This document shows, in pieces, positions 55,948 through 64,000 of a stretch of DNA of 64,000 nt. The notes beneath the pieces are model-generated. The model had not been told where the DNA came from and ran no database searches. It saw only the letters and a list, made by a program, of their open reading frames with translations. A program made the translations under genes and the position numbers. Numbering within the stretch: the stretch's first letter is position 1; every line of letters begins with the position of its first letter. Origin of the DNA: Hahella sp. CCB-MM4 (GTDB lineage Bacteria; Pseudomonadota; Gammaproteobacteria; Pseudomonadales; Oleiphilaceae); assembly GCF_002260525.1 (NCBI RefSeq), contig NZ_MRYI01000007.1, positions 62,001 through 126,000 of the forward strand. The letters are read 5' to 3'.

Positions 55948-58900
55948 ATGAATATTTCAGACTTGGCTCGCAATCTGGTGAAGGACGCAATTGTTCGCGA
56001 AACCATGATGGACGCGGCTTCACTGCAGGAACAGACGCCCTTCGAGGAATACGGTATTGAATCGGTGATGAGCGTATCGATTATTCGTGTTCTGGAAGAT
56101 AGCTTCGGCGAATTGAGCAAATCCCTGTTATTTGAGTTTCCGACTATCGGAGATCTGGTAGAACATCTGGTAGACGAACATCAAGCCACCCTCACTGAAA
56201 AACTGGCAGAGCAGGGGGCATCGACACCTGCAATCGTCGGCGACCGGGTATTCTCTGATCGCCAGCGTAAAGAACAGATCGGGATTGCTTCCGTCAACAC
56301 CGATGAGCCGGTCAGGGAGAGCGTCATTCCTGCGCCGAACACGATGGCTGCTGAAGCGCAGAAACCGGTACAACAGTCTTTGCCTGCTGTGAGTCGAACT
56401 GAAGAATCGTTGGTACCGCCTGTCTTTGGCACCATGGATTCCTCCGCAGAATCCACAGGCGGTACAGCCGGAACGGCTACTCAATCTGCGAAGTTACAGG
56501 GCACAGCGTTGTCCCATCGGGAAGCTACCCATGACCAGCAGTACAGCGATAACGATGTGGCGATCATCGGGATTGCCGGTCGTTTTCCGCAGGCAGATGA
56601 CATCGAGACCTTCTGGAATAATCTGGTCGATGGCAAGGACAGTATTACCACGATCCCCGAAAGGCTGTGGAAATGGCAGGATTTCTGGGATGAAAGCAAA
56701 GGTGTCGCGGGGAAATCCTATCTTAAATGGGGTGGATTCCTGAATGATCACCGCAACTTTGATCCACTGTTCTTCGGTATGAGCAAACTGGAAGCGGAAT
56801 CAGTCGATCCTCAGGAAAGGGTCTTCCTTGAAACAGTACATCACACCTTTGAAGATGCCGGATATAACCGGAAAAAGATCAGCAATTACCGTGTTGGTTT
56901 ATACGTGGGCATCATGTGGGGGCAATATCAGCTTTACGGAGCGATGGATGCCTCAGCGGGCTCCTCGTATGCTTCCATTGCCAACCGGGCTTCCTATTTC
57001 TTCGATCTGAGAGGACCCAGTATACCGCTGGACACTATGTGCTCCGGTTCCATGACAACGGTTCATCTGGCCTGTGAAAGTATTCGCTCAGGTGAATCGG
57101 ATATGGCGATTGCCGGTGGCGTTAACCTGACCACCCATCCAAATAAATATTTTGTGTTAAGCAAAACGGGGTTTGCTTCCTCCCATGGTCGTTGTAAGAG
57201 TTTCAGCGCGGACGGCGACGGTTATGTGCCCTCGGAGGGTGTTGGTACAGTTCTTCTGAAATCAATGAAAAAGGCGCTGCAGGACGGCGACCGGATACAC
57301 GGTGTGATCAGGGCAACCGCCATTAACCATGGTGGCAAGGTCAACGGCTTTACGGTTCCCAGTGCCCAGGCGCAGGAAGAGCTGGTGACCATGGCTCTTG
57401 AAAAGTCAAAGCTGGATCCTTCAACCATTACCTATGTGGAGGCACATGCACCGGGCACGGCTCTGGGTGATCCGATAGAGGTGAGAGGGCTGACGACCGC
57501 CTTCAGAAAGCACACGGACAATAAGCAGTTTTGTTCAATCGGCTCGGTGAAATCCAACATCGGCCACCTGGAGTCCGCCGCGTCGTTTGCCAGCATTGCC
57601 AAAGTGGTTAAGCAGCTTGAAGAAAAGACGCTGGTTCCTTCTATTCATCTGGAGAATGAAAACCCCAATATCCAGTTTGATAAGACACCGTTCTATCTGC
57701 AAAAAAGCCTGACGCCATGGAAGCTACCACTCAGGGAAAATAACGGACGTCTGGAAGCTTTGCCCAGAAGAGCCGCCATTAACTCCTTCGGTGCCGGAGG
57801 GGCGAATGCGCATATGATTGTTGAGGAGTATATCGCGCCGACCTTTGTAGGTAATGGCATGGTTGACGATGAGCAACTGTTTCTGCTGTCAGCACGTGAT
57901 GACATCACTCTCAACAGCCTGATGAATAAATATATCTCCTATATCGACGAACTGCTTGATATGCGGGCGAAGATTGAAGAAAGCGACACCGTCAGTCGGG
58001 TGATGGAAGCGTTGAATCAGGCAACCTCTATCAGCTCATCCCTGCTGAGCAATGACGATCTGCTCATTAACCTGCTGACGGGGGCGGAGAGTTCCTCCAA
58101 AGTGATTCGTGCCATTGCGGAAACCTGCAACGTGCTGTTGAGCGAACAGGAGATCGACCATTGCCGTACAGTGTCGGACCTGAAAAGCACGATACTGGCA
58201 AAGGTCTGTAGCAAATATGTGGCCGAAGGAGAAGCAGAGCGTCGCCATCTGAGGTCCATGGCCTACACGATGCAGACCGGTAGGGAACATCTCTCCTGCA
58301 GGTTGGGCATTGTTGCCGGTAGCCTTGCCGGACTGAAATCCGTATTGCTGGATGTATTGTCTGAGAAACAAAGCGAGAAAATTGCCCGGGGCAAAGTAAA
58401 AAATGTGGCACTGCTTCCAAAGACCAGTGAGCAAGATCAGCAATTTATCGGCCGGCTGATGCAGCAACGGAATCTCACACGGATTGCCGAGCTCTGGTGC
58501 AAAGGCGTTGATATTGACTGGGAGGGTTTTTATGAGGCCCGGCCGGGTATCGTGTCTTTGCCTCAATACCCATTCGCCAAAATTATTTGTTGGGCTCCGA
58601 CTGCAACGCTGACCGCATCCGGACAGGTGATTGCCTCCGGTGCTGATTCAGCCGCACAAAGCAGCGCAGCTGGTGGATCGGTTGACGGTTCCAAAGGCAC
58701 GGCTGATGAATCCTATCTTTTGGGCAAGGCCTATCTCAAACAGGGTTTCCTGGCCGGCAAGCTGCTGGAGGCCTCGTTGGAACAGGCAACAAAAGGCTCG
58801 CTGCAATTGGAAGATATTGCTGCCACGGCCCAACTGACAGACCTTGCTTCGGTCACAACGAAGGATGCACGGGAAGAGTCAGGAATCAGGCTCAGCCTGT

Positions 58901-61900
58901 TCTCGGTTAATGACGAAAAACCGGTTGCTCAAGGGCAGTTCAAACCCTCGGAAATCTTCAAAAGTGAGGTGTTGAGTGTCGATATCGGCTCCCGGATGCA
59001 AAAAAATCCTGAGCTTGTCACGCACACGACCGGCCTGCCAGGGCTGGAAGGTGTTGCCACAGCGCCGAGCATAGCCATTGCGCGGTACACCGAGGTGGCG
59101 GGAGTATCGCCATCAGTGGTGGCAATGTCCGTACTGCATCAGTTGTTAGCGGATGAGGGCGGCACAGATGAAACGGATGTGAGCTATGCATTCAGTCGCG
59201 ACCTGCTGGTAATGAGCCGGGTTTCAGAAAAAGGTTGGGTTGTATTGCATAAGCATGATGACGGTAGTTTTGATGCGTTCATCCTTAATGAAAGCCGGGA
59301 ACCTTCCGTCTATTGCCAGAATATTGTTGATGCCAGAACACTGCAGGCAGACAGCATTGACTGCCGGTTATTCAACCCGGTATTTGAGCCGGTGAGTAAA
59401 ACCGGTGAAGGTTCTAACGGAGAAAGCACGAGAAAAAATACGGCCTGTCTGGCGGTATTTCCTCAGGGCAGCGAGCCGGATATGGGGAAACTGGTGGATG
59501 CCTGTCATTTTGAAAAGGTCTACGCCATGACCTATGGCGCCAAATGTGCCACGGAATTAATGGATTCGACCCATTGGCAGATCAATGTGAATGATCTGGA
59601 GGACATCGAGCACTGTTTGAAACATGTGGACAGCATCGGACAGGTCATGTTTTTCGGTGGCTCCTTTAATGAAGGGGATGCCGGCATTGAACCGGTTCAG
59701 GAAGTGGCATTCTTCCATAAGCTGATGCAGCAGATCCTGACTTCCGAATGGAGTAAAGACGAAAACTTCTCATTACATGCCTACACCCGTTTCTGTGAGC
59801 TTGTGGAACAGAGCGAGCCTGTCTCCAGGTTTGCCGGTGGTCTGTCAGGCTACATCAGAAGCCTGGCCCGGGAGTATCCGAAGCTTCGTCTAAGGCTGGC
59901 TGATGTGGACTGGCAGCAGGGTACCCAGGGTAATGCTCTGATTGAGACATATGTACAACTGAGAAACAGTGCCAATCTGGAAGTCTTCCATCGCGGCGAG
60001 GAGTTTCTGAATCGCCGGGTGATCGAGTTCAGTCCCGAAACTGCTCAAACCCCGGCGGTCTTCAGGCAGGAAGGAGTCTATCTGCTGGTGGGCGGTGCCG
60101 GCACCGTGGGGTACCAGCTCAGTGAATATCTGGCGAAGAATTATCAGGCCAGGATCGTCTGGGTGAATCGGTCGCCTTTGAGTGATGCCCGTAAACATGC
60201 AATGGATGCCATCAACCAGTTGGGAGGGGAATGCCATTACTATGCTCTTGATGTTCAGGATGCTGCCCAGTTACAGGAAGCGGTAGACGATATCTGCGGT
60301 AAATTCGGCAGAGTGGACGGTGTGGTGCATCTCGCCATGGAGAGAGATATCTGTCGGATCAGTGAGCTATCTGATGATCTGTTAAGGCAACGTATCGGTG
60401 CCAAAATAGCCGGCACGGAAAATCTGGCACAGGCATTTAAGGGCAGGGAGCCCGACTTCATGCTCCTGTTTTCGTCTGCTGAGGCCTACGTGGGAAGCAC
60501 CGGATGGAGTGCCTATACCTCAGGATGTTCCTATCAGACACAGATTGCCCAGCGTATATCGCAGCAGGGCATTCCAACCTTTGCAGTAAATTGGGGCTTC
60601 TGGGAAGGCGTTGACGAGAACATCGTGGAAATGCTGAAGAACAAGGGACTCCGTTTCCTGAATATCAGGGACGGCATCAATGTGATCAAGTATGTTCTTG
60701 GCAATCAGTGTCATCAGTTGGTGGCGCTCAAGGCGGAAGACCGTGTGGTCGATCAGATGGGCTTTGAAAAGCTTGCCAGGCCACAGGAAGTCATCTCCCC
60801 GGCAGTCGATGCTGAGAAAAACGCAGCAGTCCAGGCAGATGCCACACAAACGCAGGCAGTTTCTGCGCCGGTCGCAACTGTGTCTGGCGCAGGCTCACTC
60901 TCCGGAGCTGCATTGAATCAGGAAAATCTTCAGAAGGCCCTGATCAGCCTGTTTGCCCAGGTATTGAAGCTTGATGAAAGTGATATGGATGCTAATGAGG
61001 ACATGCTCAATTATGGCGTCGACTCGCTGATCGTCCTGAATATTCAGACCGAACTGGAAAACCGGGCCGGACAGGTCAGCGTCAACCTGTTGTTGGAAAA
61101 TCAGACCATCAGCGACATCGCGACGGCCATGTTGGCCGACTATCGCGAACAGGCGGCTGCGTTGCTCGGTACCGTAGCAGGTGACGAAACCACCACTGAA
61201 ATGACGGGGGATGGCATAGCACCGTCATCAGAACAGGCGTCCCCAGTATCCCAGGCTGAATCGACAGCCATTATCCCGAAAGTACCAGAAAACCTCAGTG
61301 TTCTAAGAGCGATGGCATTGGATGAAGGTGAAACCTTCCTGAAGGGCTATCACCAGCTTTATCAGGACAAGGCACTGATGACTGAGCCTTTGGAGGGCTC
61401 TGTGGTCGGAGATTATGCTGCCGACGGCGTGCTGCACGGTCTGGTGGACAGCGGTCAGGGCAACATGGAGGTGTTTGTGAGTGGCCAGGGAATTCCTGTG
61501 GTACTGATGCCGGCGGTGGCCGTGACTGCACCGACCTGGCTGTACCTGTTGAATTCCAGGTTGCGTGAAAAATATCAGTTCATTGTGGTGCATCCTCCGG
61601 GATACGGCATGAGTGAGCCGGTAAAAGAGTGCAATACCAAGGGCATCGTATCGGCAGTGATGGGGACTTTGGACGCGCTCGGGATCAGGCGTCCGTTCCA
61701 TCTGGTGGGTTCCTGCCTTGGTTGTGCCGCCTCGATCTACCTGGCCAAAACCCATCCGGAAAGGGTGGCTTCACTGACATTGGTTGGAGCGTTCCATGAC
61801 ACCTCTGATCTGAACGTCAATGACCCGGATAACATGTCGGGAGCCCAATTCGAAGAACTGGCTAAGTCTGCGGTGGAATCCCTGCGGGAGGACTTCCAGG

Positions 61901-62298
61901 CCGTCATTGATAACCTCAAGGAAACGGAGGCGTGGCAGGCAGACATCATCCGGGAACGCCGCGATCTGTTGCTGAACTCCCAATGTGTGAACTTCCTGGT
62001 TGCCCTGCGCTACCTGAATGAAATGATGAGCATGTCTCTGCTGCCATGGCTGCCGGAAGTGGGCGTAGCTACCCACTGCATATACGGGGACGTGGATAAG
62101 ATCATTACTCCCCGTCATTCAAAAGAAATCAGTCAGGGAATCAAAGGGGCACAGTTAACCTGTATTCCCGGATCAGCCCACTTCCCATACCTGACTCACG
62201 AAAAAATGTTCGTGCCTGTCCTGGAAGGATTTATTGATGACCAGGAACGCAAGCAGATAAAGACAGTGACTGAAGACGCGGTGGAAACCGTCAATTGA
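55948..62298 (+). CDS. Trans-AT PKS 3: ACP-KS-(unassigned)-KR-ACP-TE with Cys nucleophile
   Basis: A 2116-residue PKS. ACP with GIESV, Ser39. KS3 (about 205-635): DTMCSGS Cys365, His500 in an altered HAPGT motif, His540; catalytic residues kept. A linker with MAYTMQTGREHL follows and no AT. Residues about 920-1160 form an unassigned, possibly decayed DH-like domain lacking HxxxG. KR: GGAGTVG at 1382 and Tyr1523, but Cys at the Asn position (YTSGC). ACP: GVDSL, Ser1693. TE (about 1840-2105): GSCLG places Cys1923 as nucleophile, with Asp2048 and His2078. It should form a beta-hydroxyacyl thioester and release it. It begins 22 bp after the previous gene. Confidence 0.92.
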   Translation: MNISDLARNLVKDAIVRETMMDAASLQEQTPFEEYGIESVMSVSIIRVLEDSFGELSKSLLFEFPTIGDLVEHLVDEHQATLTEKLAEQGASTPAIVGDRVFSDRQRKEQIGIASVNTDEPVRESVIPAPNTMAAEAQKPVQQSLPAVSRTEESLVPPVFGTMDSSAESTGGTAGTATQSAKLQGTALSHREATHDQQYSDNDVAIIGIAGRFPQADDIETFWNNLVDGKDSITTIPERLWKWQDFWDESKGVAGKSYLKWGGFLNDHRNFDPLFFGMSKLEAESVDPQERVFLETVHHTFEDAGYNRKKISNYRVGLYVGIMWGQYQLYGAMDASAGSSYASIANRASYFFDLRGPSIPLDTMCSGSMTTVHLACESIRSGESDMAIAGGVNLTTHPNKYFVLSKTGFASSHGRCKSFSADGDGYVPSEGVGTVLLKSMKKALQDGDRIHGVIRATAINHGGKVNGFTVPSAQAQEELVTMALEKSKLDPSTITYVEAHAPGTALGDPIEVRGLTTAFRKHTDNKQFCSIGSVKSNIGHLESAASFASIAKVVKQLEEKTLVPSIHLENENPNIQFDKTPFYLQKSLTPWKLPLRENNGRLEALPRRAAINSFGAGGANAHMIVEEYIAPTFVGNGMVDDEQLFLLSARDDITLNSLMNKYISYIDELLDMRAKIEESDTVSRVMEALNQATSISSSLLSNDDLLINLLTGAESSSKVIRAIAETCNVLLSEQEIDHCRTVSDLKSTILAKVCSKYVAEGEAERRHLRSMAYTMQTGREHLSCRLGIVAGSLAGLKSVLLDVLSEKQSEKIARGKVKNVALLPKTSEQDQQFIGRLMQQRNLTRIAELWCKGVDIDWEGFYEARPGIVSLPQYPFAKIICWAPTATLTASGQVIASGADSAAQSSAAGGSVDGSKGTADESYLLGKAYLKQGFLAGKLLEASLEQATKGSLQLEDIAATAQLTDLASVTTKDAREESGIRLSLFSVNDEKPVAQGQFKPSEIFKSEVLSVDIGSRMQKNPELVTHTTGLPGLEGVATAPSIAIARYTEVAGVSPSVVAMSVLHQLLADEGGTDETDVSYAFSRDLLVMSRVSEKGWVVLHKHDDGSFDAFILNESREPSVYCQNIVDARTLQADSIDCRLFNPVFEPVSKTGEGSNGESTRKNTACLAVFPQGSEPDMGKLVDACHFEKVYAMTYGAKCATELMDSTHWQINVNDLEDIEHCLKHVDSIGQVMFFGGSFNEGDAGIEPVQEVAFFHKLMQQILTSEWSKDENFSLHAYTRFCELVEQSEPVSRFAGGLSGYIRSLAREYPKLRLRLADVDWQQGTQGNALIETYVQLRNSANLEVFHRGEEFLNRRVIEFSPETAQTPAVFRQEGVYLLVGGAGTVGYQLSEYLAKNYQARIVWVNRSPLSDARKHAMDAINQLGGECHYYALDVQDAAQLQEAVDDICGKFGRVDGVVHLAMERDICRISELSDDLLRQRIGAKIAGTENLAQAFKGREPDFMLLFSSAEAYVGSTGWSAYTSGCSYQTQIAQRISQQGIPTFAVNWGFWEGVDENIVEMLKNKGLRFLNIRDGINVIKYVLGNQCHQLVALKAEDRVVDQMGFEKLARPQEVISPAVDAEKNAAVQADATQTQAVSAPVATVSGAGSLSGAALNQENLQKALISLFAQVLKLDESDMDANEDMLNYGVDSLIVLNIQTELENRAGQVSVNLLLENQTISDIATAMLADYREQAAALLGTVAGDETTTEMTGDGIAPSSEQASPVSQAESTAIIPKVPENLSVLRAMALDEGETFLKGYHQLYQDKALMTEPLEGSVVGDYAADGVLHGLVDSGQGNMEVFVSGQGIPVVLMPAVAVTAPTWLYLLNSRLREKYQFIVVHPPGYGMSEPVKECNTKGIVSAVMGTLDALGIRRPFHLVGSCLGCAASIYLAKTHPERVASLTLVGAFHDTSDLNVNDPDNMSGAQFEELAKSAVESLREDFQAVIDNLKETEAWQADIIRERRDLLLNSQCVNFLVALRYLNEMMSMSLLPWLPEVGVATHCIYGDVDKIITPRHSKEISQGIKGAQLTCIPGSAHFPYLTHEKMFVPVLEGFIDDQERKQIKTVTEDAVETVN

Positions 62299-62336
62299 TC
62301 ACTGCTCCTAAAGGATACCCAGGAGGAAAAGAAAAA

Positions 62337-63836
62337 ATGTCTGGAAATGAAAAAATCGAACAATTCGTCAATTCTGCCAACAAGAGCGCGTTGTCCCTGG
62401 AGGGGGCAACGGGCGCCTGGACCGGCAGGGACTATCGAGAGAGTCTTCGTGACGGTCGTAGCGTCTGGTATGACGGTGAGGAAATCGACGTTTGCAGTCA
62501 TCCTCGCTTCACCGGAGTGCTGGAAACACTGCAATCGTTATATGACACGCAGTATCTGGAGGAAAATCTGGATACCACCACTTATGTGTCTGAACTCACC
62601 GGTAATCGGGTCAGCTATTCCTATCTGGCACCGACCACCCGAGAGGAGCTGACAACCAAATGGAAGAACTCTCACTTCTGGATGAGCGAAAGCCTGGGTC
62701 TTATGCCAAGGCTTCCCGACTTCATGTCCAATGTGGTGGTGGGCCTGTATGACTATAAAGCCCATGCCGGGGCCGTCGATCCGCAGTATGAAAAGAATAT
62801 CGAAAGATACTTTGAGTATTGTCGTGAGCATGATGTCAGCATTACCCATGCGATTGGTGATCCTCAGATCGATCGCTCTGGGTCACTGGAGGATAACCCG
62901 GAATTCGCGCTAAGAGTTGTTGAGATTCAGGCAGAGGGGATTGTCGTTAATGGCGCTAAGCAGCTGGCCACACTCGCTCCCTATTGCCATGAAGCGCTGA
63001 TTTATCTGTCTCCGTCGTTCGCCAAACGAAAAGACCCCAGTTATGTGGGCTGGTTTGCCGTCCCCATGGCGACTAAGGGCTTGAAGATTCTTTGTCGCGA
63101 ATCTCACTGCAAGGACTCGGGTGGCCATGAACACCGACTTTCTAATCACTACGACGAACAGGACGCCATGTTGTTCTTCGACAATGTGTTTATCCCGATG
63201 GAAAGGGTGTTCCTGTTGAATGACGCCGACACAGCCTTTAAAGGTTTCTTCCGCCTCAATGCCTGGGCGCTGTATATCGGACAGATCCGGTTCTACCACA
63301 GGCTGAAAACATTTCTCGGAATTACGTCTCTGGTCAGTAAGGCGATCGGAGTAAATGAGTTTCGCGAAATACAAAACAATCTGGGGGAGCTCGCTGTCTA
63401 TGCCGAAATGGTCAGGCTTGGCCTGGTCGGTATGGATGCCGAGGCCAAACCGACGGATTCCGGTCTGATGGCACCTAGTTCCACATTCGCCATGGACTCA
63501 TTTGCCGCCCAGATCGCGTCCCGCATTTCTGAGATTCTGCGTGTGATTTCCGGTTCGGGCATTGTCATGCACCCATCCAGAAAAGATCTGGAGAGCCCCG
63601 AACTTCGCCCTTATCTGGATCTCTACATGCGCGGTAAAGGCTGTGATGCCGAGTATAAATCACGCTTGTTCAAACTGGCCTGGGAGTTAATTGCAGACGC
63701 CTTTGGCAGCAGGCAGGAAATCTATGAACTCTGGAACCGGGGTGATGTGGTTCGAAACAGAATTCATGTGTATCAAAGCAGCCCGGACAGAGTCGAGATG
63801 GAAGAGCGCTTAACCCGCTGGATTAACTCATTCTAG
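62337..63836 (+). CDS. HpaB-family FADH2-dependent aromatic monooxygenase
   Basis: A 499-residue protein of the 4-hydroxyphenylacetate 3-monooxygenase (HpaB) / acyl-CoA-dehydrogenase-like fold. RDYRESLRDGRSVWYDGEEIDV at the start, ITHAIGDPQIDRS, VVNGAKQLATLAPYCHEALIYL and FDNVFIPMERVFLL are typical. Such enzymes use FADH2 from a separate reductase to hydroxylate phenols, free or carrier-bound. It probably modifies the aromatic part of the product. No HpaC-type reductase is in the window. AGGAGG and the ATG at 62337 set the start; the frame extends 14 codons upstream without support. Confidence 0.9.
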   Translation: MSGNEKIEQFVNSANKSALSLEGATGAWTGRDYRESLRDGRSVWYDGEEIDVCSHPRFTGVLETLQSLYDTQYLEENLDTTTYVSELTGNRVSYSYLAPTTREELTTKWKNSHFWMSESLGLMPRLPDFMSNVVVGLYDYKAHAGAVDPQYEKNIERYFEYCREHDVSITHAIGDPQIDRSGSLEDNPEFALRVVEIQAEGIVVNGAKQLATLAPYCHEALIYLSPSFAKRKDPSYVGWFAVPMATKGLKILCRESHCKDSGGHEHRLSNHYDEQDAMLFFDNVFIPMERVFLLNDADTAFKGFFRLNAWALYIGQIRFYHRLKTFLGITSLVSKAIGVNEFREIQNNLGELAVYAEMVRLGLVGMDAEAKPTDSGLMAPSSTFAMDSFAAQIASRISEILRVISGSGIVMHPSRKDLESPELRPYLDLYMRGKGCDAEYKSRLFKLAWELIADAFGSRQEIYELWNRGDVVRNRIHVYQSSPDRVEMEERLTRWINSF

Positions 63837-63860
63837 GTTCAGGAATTATCAGGAGGACAA

Positions 63861-64000
63861 ATGGACAACGGACCAAACAACAAAGGCTTACCTTTTACCA
63901 TCTGGATGCTCAGCATACCGATCTTTATCGATATGCTGCTGTCTTTTTCCATGTTTTTTATCGACTCTTTCTTCCTCAGTCAGATTTCGACCACGGCTGC
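63861..64000 (+). CDS. MATE-family efflux transporter, truncated by the window edge
   Basis: Only the first 46 codons are present. After a short polar N-terminus (MDNGPNNKGLPFTIW) comes a first membrane helix and the sequence FIDSFFLSQIS, which matches the start of NorM/DinF-type MATE proteins. AGGAGG lies 6 bp before the ATG. Its place, 24 bp after the monooxygenase gene, suggests export of, or self-resistance to, the cluster product. Confidence 0.7.
   Translation, partial: MDNGPNNKGLPFTIWMLSIPIFIDMLLSFSMFFIDSFFLSQISTTA

Noticed and set aside
57040-57570. KS3 as a non-elongating ketosynthase
   Set aside because: Although HGTGT reads HAPGT, the catalytic Cys365, His500 and His540 are all present, so inactivity cannot be claimed from the sequence.

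Overview
The window reads as a gammaproteobacterial chromosome segment of moderate GC, probably marine or host-associated (an Oceanospirillales/Hahella-like bacterium is my low-confidence guess). The basis is an Ysc-family type III secretion operon, a cobalamin locus mixing 'aerobic' and 'anaerobic' enzymes, and a hybrid NRPS/trans-AT PKS cluster side by side. I saw no rRNA, tRNA, insertion sequence, integrase or CRISPR array.

Layout. (1) 1-6.4 kb: the end of a type III secretion operon in the Yersinia/Aeromonas order sctX-sctY-sctV-(gap)-lcrG-tip gene-sycD-sctE-sctB. The gene in the LcrV position encodes only 183 residues and looks like EspA/SseB rather than LcrV. (2) 6.4-9.9 kb: ordinary accessory genes (4HBT thioesterase, ABM monooxygenase, GlxA-type regulator) and three unrecognised small proteins. 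(3) 9.9-32.5 kb: a cobalamin riboswitch followed by about 20 co-directional genes for cobalt uptake (cbtB, cbtA, a NicO-type permease), corrin-ring synthesis (cbiX to cobM), cobalt chelation (cobN with a ChlI-ChlD fusion, plus cbiX), amidation, adenosylation, aminopropanol attachment and lower-ligand synthesis (bluB). Genes for cobyric acid synthase, nucleotide-loop assembly and uroporphyrinogen methylation are not here. (4) 32.5-39.1 kb: a LysR regulator diverging from a TRAP-type binding protein, a CitE-like lyase, a VOC protein, a class III CoA-transferase and a MaoC/HTD2-like hydratase. This enzyme set matches itaconate or mesaconate catabolism (Ict-Ich-Ccl / RipABC). Two promoter regions in this block share a nearly identical 21-bp element. 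(5) 39.1-64.0 kb: an 850-bp AT-rich leader holding a perfect 13-bp-arm inverted repeat, then a biosynthetic cluster that continues past the window edge.

The biosynthetic cluster is the likeliest new system. It encodes a GriI-like aldolase (aminohydroxybenzoate-type precursor supply), a free-standing adenylating enzyme with an aryl-acid-like HN pocket, an OsmC protein, three megasynthases, an HpaB-family flavin monooxygenase and the start of a MATE exporter. The assembly line reads A-T-KS-ACP-Cy-Cy*-A(Cys) // T-KS-DH-KR // ACP-KS-(unassigned)-KR-ACP-TE. No AT domain is present, both later proteins begin with the carrier domain that completes the preceding module, the second Cy domain has Lys in place of the first catalytic Asp, and the TE has a Cys nucleophile next to a module expected to make a beta-hydroxyacyl thioester. 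By collinearity I infer an aryl-(C2)-thiazoline-diketide-type product, possibly released as a strained ring such as a beta-lactone.

Across the whole window there are at least 14 short decayed tandem duplications (unit 11-24 bp, 2-4 copies) confined to spacers, protein termini and inter-domain linkers. This looks like a feature of the genome as a whole and not of one locus.
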